Shown: positions 27,548-35,144 of the stretch, piece by piece
Layout of the letters: each line of letters begins with the position of its first letter
How positions within the stretch are numbered: the stretch's first letter is position 1
Origin: Thalassomonas haliotis
GTDB lineage: Bacteria; Pseudomonadota; Gammaproteobacteria; Enterobacterales; Alteromonadaceae
Assembly (NCBI RefSeq): GCF_028657945.1
Contig: NZ_CP059693.1
Location: 1,302,001 to 1,366,000 of the forward strand
Reading direction: 5' to 3'
DNA: 64,000 bases
Notes under the pieces: model-generated
Told to the model about the DNA's origin: nothing
The model's input: the letters and a program-made list of their open reading frames with translations, nothing else
Database searches by the model: none
Program-made: the position numbers and the translations under genes

Positions 27548-27692
27548 TATACAGGATGTATGGTATAACGCGGAGACAGGAAGGTATAGAGCGTTTATAT
27601 ACAGGATGTATGGTATAACGCGGAGACAGGAAGTCATAGAGCGCTTATATACAGGATGTATGATATAACGCGGAGACAGGAAGTCATAGAGG
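27544..27692. repeat. Three tandem 50-bp repeats after the acs terminator
   Basis: Units start at 27544, 27594 and 27644 with TTTATATACAGGATGTATGG, continue ...TATAACGCGGAGACAGGAAG, and differ at only a few bases. Each contains the small palindrome TACA-GGA-TGTA. The first unit begins in the terminator T-tract, as in the array after rplS. The arrays share the order TTTATA..ACA.GGA.GTAT...GCGG..ACAGG, so they appear to be one family. Confidence 0.85.
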
Positions 27693-27709
27693 AAACAGTT
27701 TCAATATTT

Positions 27710-28519
27710 TTATTTTTGCTTTTTTATTTTTGGGGTTTTGAACTTGGTTTTAACCAGCCCGGTGGGGGTTATGGAAGTACGGATCCCCAGATAAAGGCTG
27801 GTAGTCACCGAAATGCTCAACATCACAAAAATTGCCACTAAGATCACCAGCTGGTATTTAATTGCCGTGATTGGGTCGACTCCCCCCAATATTTGACCCG
27901 TCATCATACCGGGCAAGGTTACCAAGCCTGTGGTGGCCATAGAAGCCAGGATCGGGGCAAAGGCCTGTTGTATTGCAGACTGGACAAAAGGCAGGCTTGC
28001 CTGAGGCGGAGTGGCCCCTAATGCCAGTGCTCCCTCATATTCATCATTTTTATCCTTAAAGGCGGCAAACAACCTTTGCAGGGCGACGATATTGCCGCTG
28101 AGGCTGTTGCCTAGCAGCATGCCTGCCAACGGGATCAGGTATTGGGCGTTATAAACAGGTACAGGTTGCAGCAAAGCCAGTAATAGCAACAATAACAGCG
28201 GTACCAGCCCCAGCAATAAGCCGCTGAGTACCGGCAGGTAGAGATATTTTGCCTCCAGTGCAGTACTGGAAATGACGGCACTGGTGCCCACCAGCAGCAT
28301 CACCATTAGCCACATAAGATTCAGTAAGGGGTTGTTGAGTTCAAATAGAAACTGCAGATATAAGCCCACCAGTACCAGCTGTAAGCTCATACGTACTACC
28401 GCCAGGGTGATTTCCCGGGTGAGACCCAGGGAAAACCTGAAGTTAACCAGTAAAGGTACCAGCAGCACCAACATAAAAACGGCCAGTTGCCACCAGTTGA
28501 TATCAAGACTTGATTGCAT
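27710..28519 (-). CDS. FetB/UPF0014-family ABC transporter permease
   Basis: A 269-aa inner-membrane protein with about seven hydrophobic segments. The family motif is clear: LIPLAGMLLGNSLSGNIVALQRL, then EGALALGATPPQASLPFVQSA and LVTLPGMMTGQILGGVDP. E. coli FetB pairs with the ATPase FetA and is linked to iron homeostasis and oxidative-stress resistance. A fetA partner is not adjacent in this window: upstream lie ~720 bases without a gene. The permease is therefore either orphaned or served by a distant ATPase. Confidence 0.88.
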   Translation of the reverse strand: MQSSLDINWWQLAVFMLVLLVPLLVNFRFSLGLTREITLAVVRMSLQLVLVGLYLQFLFELNNPLLNLMWLMVMLLVGTSAVISSTALEAKYLYLPVLSGLLLGLVPLLLLLLLALLQPVPVYNAQYLIPLAGMLLGNSLSGNIVALQRLFAAFKDKNDEYEGALALGATPPQASLPFVQSAIQQAFAPILASMATTGLVTLPGMMTGQILGGVDPITAIKYQLVILVAIFVMLSISVTTSLYLGIRTSITPTGLVKTKFKTPKIKKQK

Positions 28520-29243
28520 ACTCAGTAATCAGGCTGTATTCGTTTAACAGATATTTTTATTTTACCCTGTTTTAAGGGCGGTTAGCTTTATCAGGATAAA
28601 AATAATTGATTTTTAGTTATTTATTCGCTTACTTCTGTGCCTGACCATTAATGCCGGCGGCAATATTTCTCCAAGCCTGAATGAGCACTTGGCGTTGCTG
28701 GTCATGGCGGCGGGCTGTCGGGGGAGATATAAATAACTGTTTGCTTATGCTCATTATAAAGCGAATAAATGATGAGCATAAGCTGTTTGGTTTTACGGTT
28801 TTTTTTCATTAAGAGCAGGCAAATATTGTTTTACTTTCGGCTGTTTTCAGGTAGTCGTTCAGCTAATGGGGAATTTTTCTGAGCCGTCACAAAATGCAGC
28901 GCTTATTTGCGGTAAATGAGTTGTGGCTTCTTGTCCGTCAATTGTGATTGTTTTTGTCAGTTATTGGGATATTTTATCCGGTGATTTATCCATGAAGGTT
29001 AGAGTGAAACAGCCGGGGTTGATTTCTTGTTTTTTTGACCATTGTTTGGCCGGACTTAGCTGATTAGCTGGTAACCTGCTTATTTTTAATGGCTTATTTA
29101 GAGGCGGGTATTTAGGGGGATTAAGAGATATGCGCAGGTGCCGGATACGGGCCGACAGCCAGGGTGGTTGTTTTTTTATGCCTGTGTACTAGGGTAGAGG
29201 TAGGAATTAACAGGATGTTACTTTACCGGCCAGGAAGGTTTTT
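28520..29243. other. Intergenic region with one long inverted repeat
   Basis: No open frame or RNA family recognised in these ~720 bases. The only clear structure is a perfect 12-bp inverted repeat GCTTATGCTCAT (28743-28754) / ATGAGCATAAGC (28772-28783) with a 17-nt loop. It could be an operator or an RNA hairpin. Confidence 0.5.
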
Positions 29244-30086
29244 ATGGATACTATTGTTTTATTTTTTCAGGCGCTTAGCCAATTATCTATGATGGAAGGC
29301 ATCATGGTGCTCTTACCTTTGATCGGCACTTTTATTGCCGGTCTCGCGCTTACTTTTATGAGTAAACACTTATACACCCGTATGGCTTTTGCTTTGCTGA
29401 CTTTAGGGGTTTTATTTGCCGCCCCTTTTAGCGCTAATTTGCAAGTCAGTACTTTAGTACAGACAGAGCAAATCCGTCAGGATGCCCTTAAATATCAGGA
29501 TTCTCTTGAGAGGCATTTTAATTTGCTGACCGGGGATGCAAAATCCAGGCATGAGACGGTGAATTCCCGATTAATGGAAAAGTTCAACCGTCTCGATACC
29601 GGGCAAAAAGAAGTGATTGAATTGCTTGCCGAAGTGGTGGCAGATGCCAACAAACGCCTGGTAAGCCAGATGGAACAGCAAACCCGTACCCTAGATGATC
29701 TGATAAGCGACAGCGAAGGTTATCTATCCGATAAAGTCAGCTCGGCCAGTGTTGATGTTATCGGGCATATGGCCCGGCCACAAGGGCTTCCTGATGGCAA
29801 GGTAATTAAAGGGGACCGGGAAATGTCTGCTTTGCTCAACCAGCAGACAAGAGTCTTGAGTCAGTCGATTGCGAGTTTAAGTGGTAAGTTTAAAGCCGAG
29901 CTTGGCAAGGAAATGGCAAGGCAAGATGAACATAATCAGCAGGTCAGCCGTGATTTGCTCCGGGTTTCAACACAAATCAAACAAATTAACCGTATGTTGG
30001 CTACCTACCAGGCAACACCGGCTATTTCCCGGTTGAAAGAAAAGTCCGGCTCGGCTGACGGTGTTGGCGGCCGTTCCGGTCAGTGA
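29244..30086 (+). CDS. Membrane-anchored coiled-coil protein of unknown function
   Basis: Not recognised. The 280-aa product has two hydrophobic segments near the N-terminus (~residues 18-38 and 47-64). A long, polar, heptad-rich region (~70-260) is predicted coiled coil by eye (LVQTEQIRQDALKYQDSLERH; LSQSIASLSGKFKAELGKEM). The C-terminus is Gly/Ser-rich. The layout resembles scaffold or chemoreceptor-like proteins without a signalling tip. GGAAGG precedes the ATG. The convergent neighbour is a diguanylate cyclase. Confidence 0.7.
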   Translation: MDTIVLFFQALSQLSMMEGIMVLLPLIGTFIAGLALTFMSKHLYTRMAFALLTLGVLFAAPFSANLQVSTLVQTEQIRQDALKYQDSLERHFNLLTGDAKSRHETVNSRLMEKFNRLDTGQKEVIELLAEVVADANKRLVSQMEQQTRTLDDLISDSEGYLSDKVSSASVDVIGHMARPQGLPDGKVIKGDREMSALLNQQTRVLSQSIASLSGKFKAELGKEMARQDEHNQQVSRDLLRVSTQIKQINRMLATYQATPAISRLKEKSGSADGVGGRSGQ

Positions 30087-30133
30087 GTTGAATAAGCAGG
30101 ATTATGCTGACGGCAGGGTGATGTTTTAGCCGT

Positions 30134-31573
30134 TTACATCTTGAAATTGGTTTTCTCTATCTGGTGAAACTGGTAATTGTTGCCGCCAAAGTTTTTGACT
30201 TTATACATGGCCATATCGGCATGGGGCATTAAGGTTTCATAGCTGTCGCCGTCTTCCGGGAAGGTGCTGATGCCGATACTGGCAGAAATCGACAACTGGT
30301 GGTTGGAAAGGTTTATCGGCTGTTTAATGCAGCGAAGGACTTTTTCGGCGACCACAGCCGCGTTATTACGTTTGCTTATGCTGGGCAGTAAAATGATAAA
30401 TTCATCTCCCCCGAAGCGGCAGGTCAAATCTTCCTTGCGCAGTGAGTTTTGGATGGCGGCGGAAACCTGCTGGAGTAAGGTATCTCCCATGGCGTGGCCA
30501 TAGGTATCGTTAATGGGTTTGAAATTATCTAAATCGATAAAGAGTAATGCCAGGCCATGGTGGCGCCGTCTGGCTTGTATTAATGCGTGTCTGACCGAGT
30601 CGGTAAAGTGGCTGCGGTTTGGCAGCTTGGTTAACAGATCGTAATTGGCCTGGTGGTATAGCTCTTCTTCGCTGTGCTTGCGTTCGGTGATATCCTGGGT
30701 AATGCCGATAATATGGCGAATTTTGTGTTGGTTTTTTTCTATCGGGATAAAGCAGGAGGAAAAAATCCTGAGATTGCCATTACATCTTAGTTGAAACTCA
30801 AACTCCGAGGAGTAACCTTTAAATGCTCTTAACATTAAATATTCGATGCGGGGTTTATCGTCATCGGCCACCAGGGACAAATAACGGCAGCCAAGGATTT
30901 GGCTGACATTGTTAAGATGCAACATCTTTAAACCTGAGTTGTTCATGGCGGTTAGGCAGCCATCTTTATCTATTTCATGAATACATACCGGGGCATTGTT
31001 CAGGAAGGTCTGATAGATATCCTGCTCCGGGAATAATAATTGCGGCACTTTTTGTCTTTGGGCCAGGCTGGTTGCAGAAATGATTATCCGGCTATGGTCG
31101 GTGACACTTTCCGGAATAATGGCTTTTATGACCACTTTGAACTGATGGCCATCCCTATGCCTGGCGGTGGCTTCGGTTTCAAAATAATGGCGTTGTTCGA
31201 GCAAGGCAAGCGCCAGCTTCTTTAATACCTCTAGTTGATCTTTATTGTGCTTGTTGGCTACCTGCTTTAAGAAAGTGGACTTGTCCTTGTCGCCGTACAA
31301 AGCCAGGGTGGGTACATTGACATCCAGCACTTTGAGTTGTCTGGCCAGGGCCAATAACTCAAAAGTATGCTTGGCAAAATAGTGATTGTAATCGCGGATA
31401 TCCAGCCGGGTGTACTTTTCCAGTTTACCCGGCAGTGTACCCAAGTCGACCAGCCACAATGAAATATTGCTCTGCTGGAAAGCGGTGCGGTACCAGTCAG
31501 CAATTTTACGCTGCTCTATGGTGAGATAGTCTTTTTCGGGAATAGGTAAATGTGAACCGGCTTTAATCATCAC
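30134..31573 (-). CDS. Diguanylate cyclase with PAS sensor region
   Basis: A 479-aa protein making cyclic di-GMP from two GTP. The C-terminal GGDEF domain is intact (RFGGDEFIILLPS), with NYDLLTKLPNR at its start and ADMAMYKVKNFGGN near its end. An RKED sequence just before the active site matches the inhibitory I-site RxxD, so product feedback is likely. Upstream is a PAS domain ending in ITQDITERKHSEEELYHQ; the N-terminal ~190 residues look like another PAS-like region. No membrane segment and no EAL domain. Monocistronic. Confidence 0.92.
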   Translation of the reverse strand: MMIKAGSHLPIPEKDYLTIEQRKIADWYRTAFQQSNISLWLVDLGTLPGKLEKYTRLDIRDYNHYFAKHTFELLALARQLKVLDVNVPTLALYGDKDKSTFLKQVANKHNKDQLEVLKKLALALLEQRHYFETEATARHRDGHQFKVVIKAIIPESVTDHSRIIISATSLAQRQKVPQLLFPEQDIYQTFLNNAPVCIHEIDKDGCLTAMNNSGLKMLHLNNVSQILGCRYLSLVADDDKPRIEYLMLRAFKGYSSEFEFQLRCNGNLRIFSSCFIPIEKNQHKIRHIIGITQDITERKHSEEELYHQANYDLLTKLPNRSHFTDSVRHALIQARRRHHGLALLFIDLDNFKPINDTYGHAMGDTLLQQVSAAIQNSLRKEDLTCRFGGDEFIILLPSISKRNNAAVVAEKVLRCIKQPINLSNHQLSISASIGISTFPEDGDSYETLMPHADMAMYKVKNFGGNNYQFHQIEKTNFKM

Positions 31574-31788
31574 AGACCCAGAACAAGCTGATGGCTATTG
31601 CTAGCCCGTTAATATCAACACTAATCATAGCAAAATAAGCGCACTTGCCCGTTAAGTTTGCATAGACGCCTTATTTGCACATGTACCCTTAACTATAGTC
31701 CATTCAGAAATATCTTTATTTGATCCCGGTTATTGCCGGTTAAAGGGTAATTTTTCAGCAAAAAGCCTATACCGGACATAACAAAGGG

Positions 31789-31829
31789 TGTAATATATAT
31801 CTTACAATTTGTGTAACGCTATCTTTACA
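31789..31829 (+). promoter_or_regulatory. Two TyrR boxes upstream of aroF-tyrA
   Basis: TGTAATATATATCTTACA (31789-31806) and TGTAACGCTATCTTTACA (31812-31829) fit the TyrR consensus TGTAAAN6TTTACA with two and one mismatches. Their centres are 23 bp apart, about two helical turns, as for strong/weak box pairs in E. coli. They predict tyrosine-dependent repression of the operon that starts at 31976. The rest of 31574-31975 shows nothing else. Confidence 0.7.
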
Positions 31830-31975
31830 AGGTTTGATGTTTTGTTTTTTGGTTTGAAAAACACGGAAATTAATCACGTTTATTTTCGATATTATCACTG
31901 AATCTCTATTGGCCGGGAATTACTGCTTAGCCGTTCACTTTATTCTATTTACTCTATATTTTACCGGAAGTTACC

Positions 31976-33061
31976 ATGGCTGAATCTACCCATATAACCC
32001 ATTTAAATGACGTTCATGTCAATGCTGAAGAAGTTTTAATTACACCGGAGGCGTTAAGAGCCGAGTTACCGCTTGATAATGAAGGGCGTGAGTATGTCAT
32101 GGCTGCGCGGGAAGTTATTTCCAATATTATTCATAAACGCGACCCCCGCTTGCTGGTGATCAGCGGCCCGTGCTCGGTACATGATGTTGAGGCGGCAAAA
32201 GAATATGCCCGTCATTTAAAAGCCTTGCATGACAAGTATCAGGATTCTTTGTACATAGTGATGCGGGTATATTTTGAAAAGCCAAGAACCACAGTAGGCT
32301 GGAAAGGTTTGATCAATGATCCCCATATGGATGGTTCTTTTGATGTCGAAAGCGGCTTGAGAAAGGCTCGTGAATTATTAATCTACCTCACCAAATTAGG
32401 GCTGCCGCTGGCAACCGAAGCATTAGATCCCATCAGTCCCCAATACCTGGCAGAATTGTTCAGCTGGTCGGCGATCGGCGCCCGGACCACTGAATCTCAA
32501 ACCCACAGGGAAATGGCCAGCGGTTTGTCTATGCCGATAGGTTTTAAAAATGGTACGAACGGCAGTTTGGATGTTGCGATTAATGCCCTGCAGTCAGCAG
32601 CTTCTTCCCACCGTTTTATGGGGATTAACCGTCAGGGGCAGGTGGCTTTGATCAAAACCTCCGGCAACCCGGACGGCCATGTGATTTTACGTGGCGGAAA
32701 GCAGCCCAATTATGACTCGGTTAATGTCGCCATATGTGAACAGGAATTATCCTCCCATGGTTTGGAGCTGGGGATCGTTGTTGATTGTAGCCACGGCAAC
32801 TCCAATAAAGATTACCGCCGCCAGCCTCTGGTGGCCGACAATGTCTTTAACCAGATCCTCGAAGGCAATAAATCCATCATAGGGGTGATGCTCGAAAGTA
32901 ACCTTAAACCAGGTAACCAAAGTGCTAATTTGCCAAAAGATCAGCTGGAATACGGGGTTTCGGTAACCGATGCCTGTATTGATCTTAAAGAAACGGAAAA
33001 ACTTATGGTGCTGGCCGAGACTAAGTTGGCGGATGTACTCAGAGCACGCATTAAAGGTTAA
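31976..33061 (+). CDS. aroF: 3-deoxy-7-phosphoheptulonate synthase (class I DAHP synthase)
   Basis: This enzyme catalyses the first step of the shikimate pathway, from phosphoenolpyruvate and erythrose 4-phosphate. The 361-aa type I-alpha protein has LLVISGPCSVHD, MRVYFEKPRTTVGWKG, GARTTESQTHRE, FKNGTNGSLDVA and VVDCSHGNS (metal and substrate ligands). It is followed by tyrA 41 bases later and preceded by TyrR boxes. This is the arrangement of the tyrosine-feedback isoenzyme AroF; the feedback specificity itself is inferred from context. Confidence 0.94.
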   Translation: MAESTHITHLNDVHVNAEEVLITPEALRAELPLDNEGREYVMAAREVISNIIHKRDPRLLVISGPCSVHDVEAAKEYARHLKALHDKYQDSLYIVMRVYFEKPRTTVGWKGLINDPHMDGSFDVESGLRKARELLIYLTKLGLPLATEALDPISPQYLAELFSWSAIGARTTESQTHREMASGLSMPIGFKNGTNGSLDVAINALQSAASSHRFMGINRQGQVALIKTSGNPDGHVILRGGKQPNYDSVNVAICEQELSSHGLELGIVVDCSHGNSNKDYRRQPLVADNVFNQILEGNKSIIGVMLESNLKPGNQSANLPKDQLEYGVSVTDACIDLKETEKLMVLAETKLADVLRARIKG

Positions 33062-33102
33062 TATTATTTAATAAGGCTATTAGCAAGGTTATTGCATTAA
33101 CA

Positions 33103-34236
33103 ATGGAAAATTTTCAAGAACAACTGAAAACGTTACGTGACGATATCGACGATATCGACAGTCAGATTGTGGCGTTACTGGTTAAGCGCCGTGGTATCAC
33201 CACTAAGGTTGGCCAGCTGAAAAGTCAGGTGGGCATGCCTATCTATGCCCCGGATCGGGAAGCGAGTTTATTAGAAGAGCGCCGCAACCAGGCGCAAGAT
33301 CAGGGCTTGTGCCCGGATCTGATTGAAGATGTGCTACGCCGCCTGATGCGGGACTCGTATAACAGTCAGGATGCCAGCGGTTATAAGTGCGTTAACCCTG
33401 ACTGTAAAAAGGTGGTGGTTATTGGCGGTAAAGGCCAGCTCGGCAGTATTTTTGTCGACCTCTTCACCCGTTCGCAATACTCGGTAACTGTGATGGAGCA
33501 GGAAGACTGGGGCCGCAGCGAAGAAATTTTTGCCGGTGCCAGTGTGGTCCTGGTTGCTGTGCCTATCCGTTTGACCACCACAGTGATCCAGCAGCTGGGG
33601 GCCTTGCCCGAGTCCTGTATTTTAGCGGATGTGACCAGTGTTAAAGAATCGCCGCTTTATGAAATGTTAAAAGTGCATAGCGGACCTGTGGTAGGGCTGC
33701 ATCCCATGTTTGGTCCGGATGTTACCGGACTGGTAAAACAAACCATTATCAGCTGTGAAGGCCGCTCTCCCGAGCAATATCAGTGGCTGTTGGAGCAATT
33801 TGCCGTCTGGGGGGCAAAAATTTATCCGGTATCTGCCAGCGCCCATGATCAGGCAATGTCTATGGTGCAGGTAATGCGGCATTTTTCCACCATAGCCTAT
33901 GGTTATCATTTAATGACCGAAGGTTCGGATATCGCCCAGCTGGTAGAGATGAGCTCACCCATTTACCGCCTGGAGCTGATCATGGTCGGTCGCTTGTTTG
34001 CCCAGGATCCTGTGCTCTACAGCGATATTATTTTTGCCAACCCGGAGAATGTTGCCATGATGAAACGTTTTGCCTATCGTTTCCTGGAGTTGCTTGAAGA
34101 CATAGAAATGGGGGATAAAGATGCCTTTGTCACTATGTTCAACCAGGTGGCGGACTGGTTTGGCGATTATGCGCAAGTCTTTTTACAGGAAAGTAAATCT
34201 ATGTTATTAAAGGCTAACGAATTAAAAAAAGACTAG
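33103..34236 (+). CDS. tyrA: Bifunctional chorismate mutase / prephenate dehydrogenase (T-protein)
   Basis: A 377-aa enzyme converting chorismate to prephenate and then to 4-hydroxyphenylpyruvate for tyrosine synthesis. The N-terminal AroQ-type mutase (~1-90: LRDDIDDIDSQIVALLVKR, with PIYAPDREASLLEERR) is fused to an NAD-binding dehydrogenase (~98-370: VVVIGGKGQLGSIFVDLF, GLHPMFGPD). Second gene of the aroF-tyrA operon, so under the same TyrR control. Confidence 0.96.
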   Translation: MENFQEQLKTLRDDIDDIDSQIVALLVKRRGITTKVGQLKSQVGMPIYAPDREASLLEERRNQAQDQGLCPDLIEDVLRRLMRDSYNSQDASGYKCVNPDCKKVVVIGGKGQLGSIFVDLFTRSQYSVTVMEQEDWGRSEEIFAGASVVLVAVPIRLTTTVIQQLGALPESCILADVTSVKESPLYEMLKVHSGPVVGLHPMFGPDVTGLVKQTIISCEGRSPEQYQWLLEQFAVWGAKIYPVSASAHDQAMSMVQVMRHFSTIAYGYHLMTEGSDIAQLVEMSSPIYRLELIMVGRLFAQDPVLYSDIIFANPENVAMMKRFAYRFLELLEDIEMGDKDAFVTMFNQVADWFGDYAQVFLQESKSMLLKANELKKD

Positions 34237-34302
34237 GCTGGCGTTTTTCATAGAAATGGATAACCTGGTCAGGCACCGGGTTCATTACACAGGAAGTCCG
34301 CT

Positions 34303-34773
34303 ATGAAAATTTATCGCGTCATCACTTCAACTGCTTTATTGCTCTTTACCTTGATGGCTTGCGCCCATGACGGTAAAGTTGCTGTAGGTGTTATCAAGCC
34401 AGATGACTTGTTGGCTCAGTATGCTGATTTTAGTCAGGCATATCAGCAGGCTGAATTAACCGGGCAGGAATTGGCACAAGTGAAGGCTTGGCCGGATAAA
34501 CTTGAGGTAACCACCTATTTTGCTACCTGGTGCCATGATAGCCAGCGTGAAGTGCCGAAAATGCTGAAAATACTGGCGTTGCGGCCGGAGCTTAGTTCAC
34601 AGTTAATCGCTTTAGATATTAACAAGTCGGATCCGGACGGAAAGGCGGCCGATGCCGGGATCGCTTTTACTCCGACTTTTGTCGTCACCCTTGAGGGGCG
34701 GGAAATTGGCCGAATTGTCGAGCGTCCTGAAAGCACATTGGTGACCGATATCAACGCTATGTTAGCTATTTAA
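34303..34773 (+). CDS. Thioredoxin-fold lipoprotein with a single active-site cysteine
   Basis: A 156-aa lipoprotein: the signal peptide ends at LMAC (lipobox, Cys20). The thioredoxin-like core has VTTYFATWCHDSQREVPKML, where the usual CxxC is CHDS, so only the first cysteine is kept. The cis-proline region is FTPTFVV. A dithiol oxidoreductase mechanism is unlikely. A monothiol (glutathionylation, peroxidase-like) or non-catalytic binding role is possible. The DUF-like N-terminal 45 residues are helical. It lies 66 bases after tyrA and has its own ribosome-binding site. Confidence 0.8.
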   Translation: MKIYRVITSTALLLFTLMACAHDGKVAVGVIKPDDLLAQYADFSQAYQQAELTGQELAQVKAWPDKLEVTTYFATWCHDSQREVPKMLKILALRPELSSQLIALDINKSDPDGKAADAGIAFTPTFVVTLEGREIGRIVERPESTLVTDINAMLAI

Positions 34774-35144
34774 CCCAGATCCCGGCGCGCATCGCGAAAG
34801 TTTTGTTAGCGTCGGAAATGCTGATTGTCGACATGTTGAGTCAATGCGCTGCTTTCACCTTTATTGCTATTCCCATCTTAGCGAACCATTTTTTGAACCT
34901 GCATGAATTAAATACTCAAAACTTGTTTAAGAACAAACTAAGTCAATTGTTTTTTTACTTTTCTTGAACTTTTTTTTTACATTTATACAATGCAGCTGTC
35001 TGATAAGGTTTGTAAATTAATTGTTTATTTAATTTTAATATTGTTGAACATTGATAATTTCCAACACCTTAACTCTCCGTATTTTATTGATTTTATAAAG
35101 TTCGTAAGAACGTAGTCAATGTAACCAATCAAAAGGAATTAAGT

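Noticed and set aside
27544-27692. CRISPR array
   Set aside because: The 50-bp units are contiguous with no spacers and no cas genes nearby.
29100-29243. Cyclic di-GMP riboswitch before the coiled-coil gene
   Set aside because: The conserved GEMM core could not be found; proximity to a diguanylate cyclase is not evidence.
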